NCBI GenBank assembly: GCA_013076295.1
Contig: RQOL01000480.1
Coordinates: 21,081 to 85,080, forward strand
Reading direction: 5' to 3'
From: Sanderia malayensis
Taxonomy: Eukaryota > Cnidaria > Scyphozoa > Semaeostomeae > Pelagiidae
Length of the DNA: 64,000 nt
A program made the position numbers and the translations under genes. Positions 31,708 to 41,280 of the stretch are shown piece after piece. Numbering within the stretch: position 1 is the stretch's first letter; every line of letters begins with the position of its first letter. The notes under the pieces were generated by a model. It searched no databases. It was not told the origin of the DNA and saw only the letters and a program-made list of their open reading frames with translations.

Positions 31708-32275
31708 GCACAGTAGAATAGACGAATATATTATATCAAATTAAGTGTGATTTCAAATTTCAGATTTTATGTAAAATATTAAACTTTTGTATATGAAACA
31801 TAAGTTTTTGATAAAATATAAGAAAAAAAGTAAAGTTTTAAAAATGGTCATTTACGAGCATATCTTCGAAAAGTCTCATGTCATCTATTTCTATATCATC
31901 TATTTCGTTCAGCAACTCTTCTGTCGCCTTGGCACTGGCGAATCTGTTTGAGACGGCTTCGTAACGGGCATTCGTTGTACACTCAATGACAAGTCTCGCC
32001 GATGCCTTTGCTCTAATTTCTTCTTTGAGTTGCTTGGCCATACCATTAAACTTCTCTTTGGTGCTTTGGTTTTTCCACATCTCTTCTATTTCATGAGTGT
32101 GCACCAGAGAATGTACAGTGCATTGTTGTTCCTGTGCTTTTGTCAAGCACAGTAGAATAGACAAATATATGGTGTCAGATTAAGTGTAATTAAAAAAATG
32201 CAAATTTTATGTAAAATATTAAAGCTTTGTATATAAAATATAAGAAAAAAAAGTAAATATTTAAAAATGGTCATT
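31708..32275. repeat. Tandem duplication carrying two copies of a minus-strand gene
   Basis: The AT-rich 3' flank at 31708-31850 recurs at 32146-32275 (shared GCACAGTAGAATAGAC, then TTTTATGTAAAATATTAAA, then a run of AAAATGGTCAT). Each copy is followed by related coding sequence on the minus strand, so gene and 3' flank were duplicated together. Confidence 0.8.
31838..32164 (-). CDS. Downstream copy of a duplicated unknown gene
   Basis: 108 aa, reading from 32164. It contains EIEEMWKNQSTKEKFNGMAK, then RLVIECTTNARYEAVSNRFA and an acidic tail IDDMRLFEDM before NDHF and the stop. The W-x(n)-K-x(n)-M-A-K spacing is faintly like an HMG box; I do not claim the family. The N-terminus seen in the other copy (MRVYIYKKAKDVPAGYY) is missing, so this is truncated at its 5' end. 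It runs convergent to the MATH ORF. Confidence 0.5.
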   Translation of the reverse strand: MSILLCLTKAQEQQCTVHSLVHTHEIEEMWKNQSTKEKFNGMAKQLKEEIRAKASARLVIECTTNARYEAVSNRFASAKATEELLNEIDDIEIDDMRLFEDMLVNDHF

Positions 32276-32650
32276 GACCCACATGTCTTCAAAAAGTCTC
32301 ATGTCATCTATATCACCATCGTCACTCGCTTGCTGATTCAGCCACTCTTATGTGGCCTTCGCACTAGCAAATCTGTTGGCGACTGCTTCATACCTCGCTT
32401 CGCTCCTCCAATCCACGACGAGTCTCGCCGATCCTTTCCGTCGGACGTCTTGCTTCATTTGTTTGGCCATTCCATTAAATTTCTCTTTCGTGGCCTCATT
32501 CTTCCACATCTCTTCGATTTCATCGCTGTGCACCAGAGAAGGTGCACTGCACTGCAGTTCCTCTGCCTTCGTGAGGCAGAGGATATAGTAGCCTGCGGGC
32601 ACGTCTTTCGCTTTCTTGTAGATGTACACGCGCATATTGCTAAAAATCAC
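32261..32650 (-). pseudogene. Upstream copy of the duplicated unknown gene (one nonsense codon)
   Basis: Starts MIFSNMRVYIYKKAKD at 32650 and is about 70% identical by eye to the 31838 copy over their shared part (EIEEMWKNEATKEKFNGMAK). A TAA at 32348..32350 replaces a glutamate codon of the other copy; beyond it the sequence stays in frame to the same acidic DDMRLFEDM tail and stop at 32261..32263. The start lies ~145 bp from the divergent ORF at 32796, so the two may share a promoter region. Function unknown. Confidence 0.45.
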
Positions 32651-32795
32651 AAAAATATAAAAAGACTTAAAAGAAGAATAATTTAAAAACCTAATCCTAA
32701 AAGCAAGTCATTGCAAATAAAATTCAAGAACAAACCTGCTTTGTCTTGCTTTTTTCGTCGATAAAGAAATAAAGAAATCATTTGCTGAACTCAGA

Positions 32796-33785
32796 GTGAA
32801 AATGGGATTTACGGTCTGTATTGATAAATTCGTAAAATTACCGTATGCGATTAAAGTAAAAGAGATAATGTTGATGTGTTGTCGTAAGAGTGTAGATGAA
32901 GAACAGCTCTTAAGATATTATAGAAATGAGTTAATTGCAAGTATGCGTAAGAGAAAGTTTGTGGAAATGCAAATGGTTTTAATAAAAATTATGTTTCTGA
33001 ACGCAAGTCAGTTAGAGAAAATGAAATATTTCTATGCTAATACTGATTTTGCTGTGATTAAACTGAAGGAAAATGTAGAGTACTCGAAAATAGAGAGTAA
33101 GAGAAGGCCGTTTAAGGCAATAGAGAAGAAGCTTGTAAATGCAAGTAAGAGAATTAAAGTAGACGAAGCAACGTATGAAAATAATGAGATAGAGGTAAAG
33201 GAAACTCCGAGGGATCTACGAAAGAATCTTGATCTATCGAGATGTAAGTTGAAAATGTTAAGTAACAACAGTAAAGTAAAAACGAAAACCGTGAGCCCTA
33301 TAGCCAGAGTTGCCTCAAAAACTATTACAAATACACCAGAATCGAATGCGGATCCCAATTTATTTGTCGTTGAGGAGACAAATATAACGAACCGAAAGGT
33401 TGAAGATAATAATGCAGTAGCAAATTTGTTTGATGATATGCTACTACCGCTAATAGATGAGCTGCATACACCGCCAGCGGGTGTGTTTGCGGATTTCAAT
33501 CTAGCAGACATAGTGTTCCCGAATGAAGCAAACGAAGCTAAAGTGAAGGAAAGTGAGATATATATTCCGACTAATGCAAAAACAGTTGCTGTCACCAATG
33601 TTAATGAGAGAATATATAACACCTCGGGGAAAAGGTTCGAGTTTTGCGAAGTTAATCCAGAGGCAAAGAGAACTACAACTGTCGTCTTTAGATTCATCGT
33701 CATCATCAGATTCATCAGATGCAGAATATGTGTATTGAGCACTATGCAACAGTGTTTGCCAAAATTATTGTTATTAAGATATTGA
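32796..33785 (+). CDS. Lysine-rich ORF with an acidic Ser/Asp tail in the next frame
   Basis: 329 aa in one frame. The N-terminal third is helical and basic (KLPYAIKVKEIMLMCCRKSV), the middle is low-complexity and Lys/Asn/Val-rich, and no domain is recognised. Near 33660 the natural end appears to switch frame: another frame gives SLDSSSSSDSSDAEYVY with a stop at 33736..33738. A Ser/Asp cluster of this kind is typical of a phosphorylated acidic tail, whereas the listed frame ends in an unlikely hydrophobic stretch. So a single indel near 33660 is probable. Codon use is A/G-rich like the 29-31.7 kb ORFs. No intron signals. It could be viral or transposon-derived; unknown. Confidence 0.5.
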   Translation: MKMGFTVCIDKFVKLPYAIKVKEIMLMCCRKSVDEEQLLRYYRNELIASMRKRKFVEMQMVLIKIMFLNASQLEKMKYFYANTDFAVIKLKENVEYSKIESKRRPFKAIEKKLVNASKRIKVDEATYENNEIEVKETPRDLRKNLDLSRCKLKMLSNNSKVKTKTVSPIARVASKTITNTPESNADPNLFVVEETNITNRKVEDNNAVANLFDDMLLPLIDELHTPPAGVFADFNLADIVFPNEANEAKVKESEIYIPTNAKTVAVTNVNERIYNTSGKRFEFCEVNPEAKRTTTVVFRFIVIIRFIRCRICVLSTMQQCLPKLLLLRY

Positions 33786-33899
33786 GATTTCAATCGGTAG
33801 GTTCTTAAAAATGGGTTATTCTTATATGCGGGTTTTTGCTGCATATGTTTGTAAAAGGGGGAGGGAGTTGAAGCATTGATTTATGAAATGGGTTCTTAC

Positions 33900-33975
33900 C
33901 TGACTGAAGACAGTCTCTCCTGCTTTGGAAATGTTATCGAAAAAATTTCGATTATTTTCGCCTCAACTTTCCAAC
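33900..33975 (-). CDS. LRRC71: LRRC71-like gene, exon 4
   Basis: 76 bp, acceptor TTTCAAG at its 5' side and donor CAG|GTAAGA at 33899. It begins by completing a glycine codon and encodes WKVEAKIIEIFSITFPKQER. Joined to exon 3 it gives ELYIKG then WKV, which I remember as a conserved stretch (E-I/L-YI-R/K-GWKVE) before the leucine-rich repeats in LRRC71. It ends in phase 2. The LRR exons expected next on this strand were not found; the 29-33.8 kb ORF cluster lies immediately downstream, so the gene either continues past a large intron or is truncated by that block. Confidence 0.6.
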
Positions 33976-34112
33976 CTTGAAATAATAAGATAACTAATTA
34001 AAATCTTCATATTTGTTTATAGATTCCTAGTGTTCTGCGACAAAGGTTGGCTATTCCTACAAATTTTCGACTATAAAGCGTCGATAGATGTCGTGGAAGC
34101 ATGCTAATTGTA

Positions 34113-34276
34113 TACAGTAAAATCCCGATGACTTGAGCCACGGATAACTCAAAGCAATTTCTCTTCTCCTTGAAAACTTTGCAACTACTTTGTAACCCTT
34201 GATAACTCGAACATTCGTTAACTCGAACCATTTTCATTGGTCCCTTGGAGGTTTGAGTTATCAGCATCTTACTGTA
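34113..34276. mobile_element. Small MITE with TACAGTAA termini
   Basis: 164 bp in the intron. The left end TACAGTAAAATCCCGATGAC pairs imperfectly with the right end (TTACTGTA), and the interior is full of GATAACTCGAAC-type words. Resembles widespread Tc1/mariner-type MITEs with TA targets. Confidence 0.55.
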
Positions 34277-34304
34277 TGAACTAAATCAACAACAGTCAAG
34301 AAGC

Positions 34305-34480
34305 TTAGTTTGCTATACAAAATGAAGTTTCTTATATCAGGGTGAATTGTGTACCATGAAGCAGTTCAAAAAGAGACCAGATGTTTAGTTTGCTATATAC
34401 AGTGAAGTTTGTTATATGAGGGTGAGTTGTATACTATGAAGCAGTTCAACAAAGGACCAGAAGTTAAGTTTGCTATATAC
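34305..34480. repeat. 81-bp tandem repeat, about 2.2 copies
   Basis: AGTTTGCTATA units start at 34306, 34387 and 34468, each followed by GAAGTTT(C/G)TTATAT and ATGAAGCAGTTCAA. Confidence 0.8.
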
Positions 34481-34532
34481 AAATTTCCTACAAGGAAAAA
34501 AAGGGTCAGAGATTTAACCTCTTTGATCTTAC

Positions 34533-34721
34533 CCTTGATGTACAATTCCTTCAAAAAAGTTTTATTCCCTTCATCCTCGGTTTCGATATGAATACAAGTC
34601 TGGAAGTATTCGAATTTATCCTTTGTGAGGTAAATGGAAGGCTGTACCTTACCCAGCCTGTCATCGCTCGGCTTGACAACATCAGGAAGAGGCTGGTGAT
34701 TTTGATGACTTCCATTCCGAT
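34533..34721 (-). CDS. LRRC71: LRRC71-like gene, exon 3
   Basis: 189 bp, symmetric phase 1-1, between an acceptor ATTAATTTCAG and a donor AAGG|GTAAGA. It encodes 63 residues including PLPDVVKPSDDRLGKVQPSI and the end NKTFLKELYIK. The final LKELYIKG matches the segment leading into the LRR domain of LRRC71 as I recall it. The flanking introns contain only repeats. Its phase agrees with exons 2 and 4. Confidence 0.65.
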
Positions 34722-34789
34722 CTGAAATTAATGCAAAGCAGCATCGTAACACATGAACGTGAAAAAGCATTGAATATAGCTCGCACAAG

Positions 34790-36025
34790 GCTATAATTCA
34801 AGACGTTGTAAGTTGATAAATGCACGAGCATTCTTGGTCTGTGTTCACAAGGGATGAACGTCTAAAGTTGAACATAGATGAATCATTGAATATATCACAC
34901 ACGAGGCTATAATTCAAGCAGTTGTAGGTTGATAGACTCACAACTATTCACGTTTGTGAGTTATAACAAGAACCTCTAATAGTTAAATAACAGTGTCTGA
35001 CTTATAATCCGGAGTTGGCCGAATAAGAGTGTTTTTAAGTACACAGACTTAAGATCTGAAGTTGGCTGACCAAGAGTGTTTTTAAGTACGCTGAAGCAAG
35101 ATCTGAAGTTGGTTTGCAGCAAGGCAACAAATAATTCTGCAGTAAGGTAACTATTTTGATTAAGCATGGCACCCACAAATAGATTGTGTAGTAACCATTC
35201 GGGGGCAATGCTGTCCATAGAAATTCGATCTCAAATGCGGATCTCATTCGGGGTAGGGGGCATTCAATGGGGTAAATACGGTACGTTTGCTTACTCTATC
35301 GTATACAAAGCATGGATTTCAAAGATCGAGCATCAATGAAGCACAACAAGGCCTTAACCTGAGCAGTTGAAAGTTGATAGATGCACACGCATGCTTGTTC
35401 TATCATTACAAGGTGTGGGTTTCTAAGGCCGAGTAAAGATGGGGCAATGAATATATCACATGCGAAACTATAGTTCAAGACGTTGTAAGTTGATAGATAG
35501 ATCCACAAGCGTTCTTAGTCTGTGTTCACAAGGGATGAACGTCTAAAGGTGAGCATAGATGAATCATAGCTAAACATGCCATATTTACTCGATTGAACGC
35601 ATGGACACTCTTTTAAGTAGCAAAGCTTTAAATAGGGGGATAATTGAAGTGTAATGCTGTTTAAAAATACCCCTTCTTTATGAGTTATAACAAGAACTTC
35701 TTCTAATAGTTAAATTAGAATGTCTGACGCAAGATCTGAAGTTGGTTTGTAGCAAGACAACAAATAATTCTGCAGTAAGGTAACTATTTTGATAAGCATG
35801 GCATCCACTTACGGCTAGATTATGTGGTAACCATTCAGGGGCAATGCTCTTTAAAGCAATTCGTTCTCAATTGCGGACCTCATTCGGGGTGGGGCCATTC
35901 AATGAGGCCAATAAGGTATGTTTGCTTACTCTATCGTATACAAAAGCATGGGTTTCAAAGATCGAGCATAAATGGAGCATTAAACAGCACAAACAAGGCT
36001 ATAACCTGAGCAGTTGATAGCTTGC
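34790..36025. repeat. ~640-bp tandem duplication inside an intron
   Basis: Words recur in order in both halves: CACAAGGGATGAACGTCTAA (34848 and 35528), CAACAAATAATTCTGCAGTA (35125 and 35758), TTTGCTTACTCTATCGTATA (35286 and 35919). Spacing varies from 633 to 680 bp, so indels have accumulated. Confidence 0.75.
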
Positions 36026-36123
36026 AAAATAGTCAGTAACTTCTAACATCACAACGCCTCTCTTGAGATATCATAGAAATGAGAAACAATTTCAGGGGGC
36101 AGAACATGAAAACATTTGCTTAC

Positions 36124-36285
36124 CCTCTTTAGAATCCTTTCCTTTGCTCATACTTGTTTCTGGGGGTAACAGCAAAGGGGATGAAGGTCTGTGGGGGCGT
36201 GGCGTCACCCTGATGGGTGCGAGGTCGTTGCGTTGGCATGGTTCCGTGAAATCCTTCTCAAAGTTCCCCGTCGGGGTGAAAGTTT
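36124..36285 (-). CDS. LRRC71: LRRC71-like gene, exon 2
   Basis: 162 bp, symmetric phase 1-1, acceptor TTTTGTTTCAG and donor GAGG|GTAAGC. It encodes a proline-rich linker (PIRVTPRPHRPSSPLLLPPE) preceded by NFEKDFTEPCQRNDL. A short C-x-R-x-D/Y motif followed by RPRPHPP is also how I remember the N-terminal part of vertebrate LRRC71. This exon is more GC-rich than its surroundings, as expected for constrained coding. Confidence 0.65.
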
Positions 36286-36299
36286 CTGAAACAAAATCC

Positions 36300-36764
36300 A
36301 AAAAATAGAATATCTAATATGTGGGTATCTTATATGGTATCTTATTAATAGAATATGTTATTCACATATATTATATCTTATTCAGAAGACCTTAAATTTA
36401 TGCAATCGCTGATCTGATCACAATTAACAACACGAAACGACCAATTAATTTAAGTCAACAAGACTAATTTTATACAATTTTGTTAAATTTTACGGCTATG
36501 TAAAAAACATTGTAAATCTTTGTGAATGTAAGTCAAAGAATATTTAAATGTTAAGAACATTCTAAAGAACATTTTTTTAAAAATTGAAGAATGAAAGACG
36601 ATTTAAAGTTTAGCCATATTGAGATGCTCTCATAAAAAGAAATGAAGACATTATTGGGAAATCGACATTTGCAATTTCAACCCAAAACTTTGAAAATATG
36701 ACAAAGAGCCAAATATCTTAATTAATTCTAGCAAAAATCGAAAATATGAGCAAAGACAACATAC
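36300..36764. other. Intron 1 of the LRRC71-like gene
   Basis: AT-rich; no repeat or exon recognised. Confidence 0.4.
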
Positions 36765-36879
36765 CACCGGAGGAAAGAAGGACAGATATTTCTTTATGAG
36801 AAAATTGTTTCTTTGGTGATATTATTGATCTTCGATGTTGCTGACGTAAACTGCCCGCGAATCTTCCCTTGGTCGCCAT
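36765..36879 (-). CDS. LRRC71: LRRC71-like gene, exon 1
   Basis: 115-bp coding part, ATG at 36879 in a good context (AAAATGG), donor GGTG|GTATGT, phase 1, which fits exon 2. It encodes MATKGRFAGSLRQQHRRSII and 18 further residues, a basic N-terminus. Upstream in-frame codons add another ATG (36915) but the MATKG start has the better context. The four exons together give about 180 residues without a stop. A possible divergent exon starts 282 bp away at 37161. Confidence 0.6.
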
Positions 36880-37160
36880 TTTAAAATAAAAACTTTGCAA
36901 ACTTATGCAGAACAAGTGAAAACTATTCCAATTCAGCGATGAGCTGTAAACGTGGAAAGCAACCTGACTTCGGTGATTCAGAACTCAGAATATCACAACG
37001 GCCTAGGCTTTGAAAAACACTTGAGTGCTCCGATAAGTTTATCAATACTTTTCATGTAAAGACTACCGCAAATTAAAACAAAAGATTCGCACAAATCCTT
37101 TTACCTCCTAATGAGAATAATTCAAACAGTGGATTATCAAAAGAAGTCAATTTTTTAAAG

Positions 37161-37288
37161 ATGGCATCTTTTGATGAAAGAAAACTCAAATCGACAATTT
37201 TTTCTCGAGAAGTTGCATCGCGTGATTACAAACATGTTTCTTTTGTTTCGAGATCGATCCGTTTTCAAGTTTTCAATCTAACCCAGAG
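37161..37288 (+). CDS. Candidate divergent first exon (unknown)
   Basis: Starts ATGGCATC and encodes MASFDERKLKSTIFSREVAS and onward, ending near AGAG|GTATTT. It faces away from the LRRC71-like exon 1, which would make a shared promoter of under 300 bp. No following exon found; may be chance. Confidence 0.25.
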
Positions 37289-37568
37289 GTATTTGGCGAT
37301 AATCTTGTTAAAATTGCTTGAAAACAAATTAGAGATAATTTTCTAAGCCACTAAGGCATTAAAATCTAACCAGAGGTTACAGAAGAGAGAAATTGGAGAT
37401 GAGAATGAAAATAAATAAATACTTAATAATGTTTTGTAAATTTGTTAAATTCCCAAGACTTCTCCTGGTGCATAAGCAATTTATAAAACACCCGCAAAGA
37501 CCCATGGGCAGGTCAACCTTCCCTGGCAGCATTGCGACGTAATTCACAGCAAATGAAAAAGAACATAC

Positions 37569-37611
37569 CAGAAATTTGTGCTGCTTCACTTTGATCAGCA
37601 TAAACATTCAT
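37569..37611 (-). CDS. Candidate alternative first exon of the LRRC71-like gene
   Basis: 14 codons from ATG 37611 (MNVYADQSEAAQIS) and a donor TCTG|GTATGT in phase 1, so it could splice to exon 2 at 36285. Supported only by the donor and phase. Confidence 0.25.
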
Positions 37612-38285
37612 TTTCACTCCAAAATTTAAAACTTTAATTCATATCTGCATGTTAACAGTCTAACGCGAACTGACCAGTGTTGGTAAACACGTCTTCGAAA
37701 CAATTTAAAACTAAGTTTTCCACAAAAAAGGCTTAAAACGAGTAAAGGAAATGGAATTTCGAATATCACAAAATTTAACAATGGCCTTGCAGGGTGTAGA
37801 GTTGGGAGATAATTCAGATGAATACAACAGTGAAATGAACTAGAGCAAAATTATTGAAAGCAAAGGTTCAGAAAATTGAAAAGTTTTTAGCGATTTTCAT
37901 TTACCAGTGGAAGTTTGTTGAATTTTTTGGCCTTTTACCAGTGAGTTTCTTATAAAGCAGTTTCTTTTATAAAAACGTTCTTTTATTTTCTTTTATTTTT
38001 CATTGTTTATTCAGCCATTAGAAAGTGCTTGCTTTGCTACTCTTTTTCTTTAACAGACACAAACTTCAAAGGACTTTAACAATCACTTTACAATTTTATT
38101 AACCACATTTACTTTTCCCAATTCTATCGCTAACTTCTATACTAACTGATAATAATAATAAATTAAGACGCTTCCCAGCTGTACTTTTCTTTGCCATATT
38201 TTTATTTCACCATTCAGCTAAAGAAAACGAATAGTTAGCTCCTGTATTGCATGCCATTTGTTGCAAAATTCAAAATATTCACTTA

Positions 38286-39237
38286 TTGTTCAAAATCGTT
38301 CATTCAATGTTCAAACTTTCATTCAATGTTCAAAAACTTTCATTCAATGTTCAAAAACCTTCATTCAATGTTCAAAAACTTTCATTCAATGTTCAAAAAC
38401 CTTCATTCAATGTTCAAACTTTCATTCAATGTTCAAAAACTTTCATTCAATGTTCAAAAACCTTCATTCAATGTTCAAACTTTCATTCAATGTTCAAAAA
38501 CCTTCATTCAATGTTCAAAAACCTTCATTCAATGTTCAAAAACTTCATTCAATGTTCAATGTTCAAAAACCTTCATTCAATGTTCAAAAACTTTCATTCA
38601 AGTTCAAAAAACTTTCATTCAATGTTCAAAAACTTTCATTCAATGTTCAAAAACCTTCATTCAATGTTCAAAAACTTTCATTCAATGTTCAAAAACCTTC
38701 ATTCAATGTTCAAACTTTCATTCAATGTTCAAAACTTTCATTCAATGTTCAAAAACCTTCATTCAATGTTCAAAAACTTTCATTCAATGTTCAAAACCTT
38801 CATTCAATGTTCAAACTTTCATTCAATGTTCAAACTTTCATTCAATGTTCAAAAACTTTCATTCAATGTTCCAAAAACTTTCATTCAATGTTCAAAAACC
38901 TTCATTCAATGTTCAAACTTTTATTCAATGTTCAAAAACTTTCATTCAATGTTCAAAAACCTTCATTCAATATTCAAAAACTTTCATTCAATGTTCAAAA
39001 ACCTTCATTCAATGTTCAAACTTTTATTCAATGTTCAAAAACTTTCATTCAATGTTCAGAAACCTTCATTCAATGTTCAAAAACTTTCATTCAATGTTCA
39101 AAAACCTTCATTCAATGTTCAAACTTTCATTCAATGTTCAAAAACTTTCATTCAATGTTCAAAAACCTTCATTCAATGTTCAAAAACCTTCATTCAATGT
39201 TCAAAACCTCATTCAATGTTCAAAACCTCATTCATTC
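38286..39237 (+). repeat. Minisatellite, ~20-bp unit, about fifty copies
   Basis: Units of TTCATTCAATGTTCAAAAAC, with length variants of 17-20 bp (CTTTCATTCAATGTTCAAA and others). No unit contains a stop in any forward frame, so all three frames stay open for about 1 kb. That is a by-product of the repeat, not evidence of protein. Confidence 0.95.
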
Positions 39238-39526
39238 AAGGATCGGACCATTCCGCCCGCATCCTCCGCAGAGGCTCTTAAAATCCTGAAAATTGACTGA
39301 TCACGTTTCCACTTCCAGAAACAAAAAGGGAACTTTTTCATTGTAATTGCAAAATCTAGGGGGACATGCCCAAATGCCCCGATTCTTACGTCCCTGCAGG
39401 GGGTTCACGGCTAAATTTTTGATAGGTGTGCCACTTTCGTTTTTATAATTATTCAATTGGATCTCAGCGTTTCTTCCAAAAATAGTAACTTGATTTCGCA
39501 TTTTCTTATTTATTTTCTCTTGTTTC

Positions 39527-39797
39527 CAGTGGCGGATTTGGGGGGCGAAGATAACTGTCCTTGGTGCCCCCTTTGGCATGAAATTCGCCCCAATTAATGG
39601 CACTCATCTATTTTTTCAGTCTGTCTCAGACAGAACGTAAGAAAAGACATAATACAGACACAATTAAGCAAAGAAGCCAAGCTATTTGGTAGAATACCGA
39701 AGCTCCTCTAGTGCCTCTTGCTTGCTCCCCCCAGCCTTCCTTCGGCACCCTTTCTCCAAGTTGCCCTTCCCTCAAGTTCAGGCTGGATCCGCCCCTG
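39527..39797. mobile_element. MITE with CAGTGGCGGAT ends
   Basis: 271 bp; CAGTGGCGGATTTGGGGGG at the left and GGCTGGATCCGCCCCTG at the right are imperfect inverted repeats. The interior is C-rich and has no ORF of note. The class was not determined. Confidence 0.5.
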
Positions 39798-39924
39798 CTT
39801 GTTTCCCGTGTACATTGCTTGAAAGTTGCTGAAGTATTTTGGTCAAAACAATGGACAGGCCTCAAAAAACTTTGGAAACAAAGAAGACTGCTGTGAAACT
39901 CGTAAGAAACTCTGAGTACTCCAA

Positions 39925-40035
39925 ATACCGTACATCCTCGAATAAGCCCCCTCGAATAAGCCTTCCCCTCGAATAAGGCCAAAAATCCATTTTTACAAAT
40001 AATACCCCGGGGGCATACTCAAGGATTTTCGGTAT
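39925..40035. mobile_element. Short MITE with ATACCG ends
   Basis: ATACCGTACATCCTCGAATA at the left pairs with TCAAGGATTTTCGGTAT at the right; internal CTCGAATAAG repeats. Similar CTCGAATAAGC-type repeats are widespread in animal genomes. Confidence 0.5.
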
Positions 40036-40248
40036 GATAGTTAACAGACTTTCATTATTGGCTCAAATTCTTAGTTTCTAACAGAAAATACGTTTCTCTC
40101 AACCATCCTCTGTCTCAAAAAAGTTTACAAAAGTATACCCTTCGTAAAGGTGACAAAATAACCCAGGAAATTCATACCATTGAAATTTGAAAGAATTTCG
40201 ATTGAACATTGAAATTTGAAAGAATTTGAATCAATGAAGTGTTTGAAC

Positions 40249-40455
40249 TTTGAATGAGTATTTTGAACATTGAATGAAAGTTTTGAACATTGAATGAACG
40301 ATTTTGAACATTGAATGAACGATTTTGAACATTGAATGAACAATTTTGAACATTGAATGAACGATTTTGAACATTGAATGAAAGATTTTGAACATTGAAT
40401 GAAAGTTTTTGAACATTGAATGAAAGTTTTTGAACATTGAATGAAAGTTTTTGAA
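40249..40455 (-). repeat. Inverted copy of the 20-bp minisatellite
   Basis: About ten units of GAACATTGAATGAAAGTTTT, the reverse complement of the array at 38286..39237. Flanking unique sequence is also mirrored: 37985-38150 is the reverse complement of about 40860-41010. Confidence 0.9.
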
Positions 40456-41186
40456 TAATGCTACATACGGCGTGCCATACTCCTGCTCATTTTAATTTTT
40501 AAAGATTTAACAACAAGAAATCTAAGTTAATAAGTACTAACATGAATCAAAGCCATACGAATGAAATTGTCCATAAGGATTTCACTGCATACTCTGATAA
40601 AGGCTGCATTTACAATGAAGGGGATGACCCCTTGACTTTGTAAGTTTCCAGCGAGGCTAAACAAGATAACGAGGCTACCACAGGTAAACCTGAAAAGCAA
40701 ACATAAGGCTATAGTAAGTTACAGACCTTTTGCATGTGATGCTTTTTGTCGTATAATACTTTCGTATGTAATTACGATATATAATAATGAGTTGGGTGAT
40801 AACTCAGATGAATACAACAGTGAAACGAAATAGAACAAAATTATTGAAAGCATTCGAATTGCGCCCGTCTTTAGGGATAGAATCGGGAAAGGTAAATATG
40901 GTTAATAAAATTGTGAAGTGATTGCTAAAGTCCTTTGAAGTTTGTGTCTGTAGTAAAAAACAGTAGCAAAGCACTTTCTAATGGTTCAATAAACAATAAG
41001 AAAACATATTTGCGGTGATATTGTAAGAACGTAACATCAGTAAGTAACATGATCAAGAATAAGTTTAAATTGGATAGTATCTGGTAAGTTTATATCCCCC
41101 GCCATAGTGGACAAAACTGTTATATTACATTTATACGGTTGCGTTAAATATATAGGATGTATTTTGAAATTTACTCCTTAAAATTA
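40456..41186. other. Non-coding flank of the minisatellite
   Basis: 40800-40858 repeats 37808-37866 in direct orientation (GATGAATACAACAGTGAAA). The block 40860-41010 is inverted relative to 37985-38150. No gene. Confidence 0.5.
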
Positions 41187-41280
41187 CTCTTTATAGGGTC
41201 TAAATTGTTTCACTTATAGGGTCTAAATTGCTTCATTTATAGAGTCTAAATTGCTTCATTTATAGGGTCTAAATTGCTCA
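41187..41280. repeat. ~24-bp tandem repeat
   Basis: Four copies of TTTATAGGGTCTAAATTGCT with small changes. Confidence 0.85.

Noticed and set aside
33032..33844. 270-aa minus-strand ORF
   Set aside because: Antisense shadow of the lysine-rich plus-strand ORF; it has no motif.
38247..39300. Three overlapping 340-aa forward ORFs
   Set aside because: All three frames are open because the minisatellite unit lacks stop codons; no real protein would be coded in all frames.
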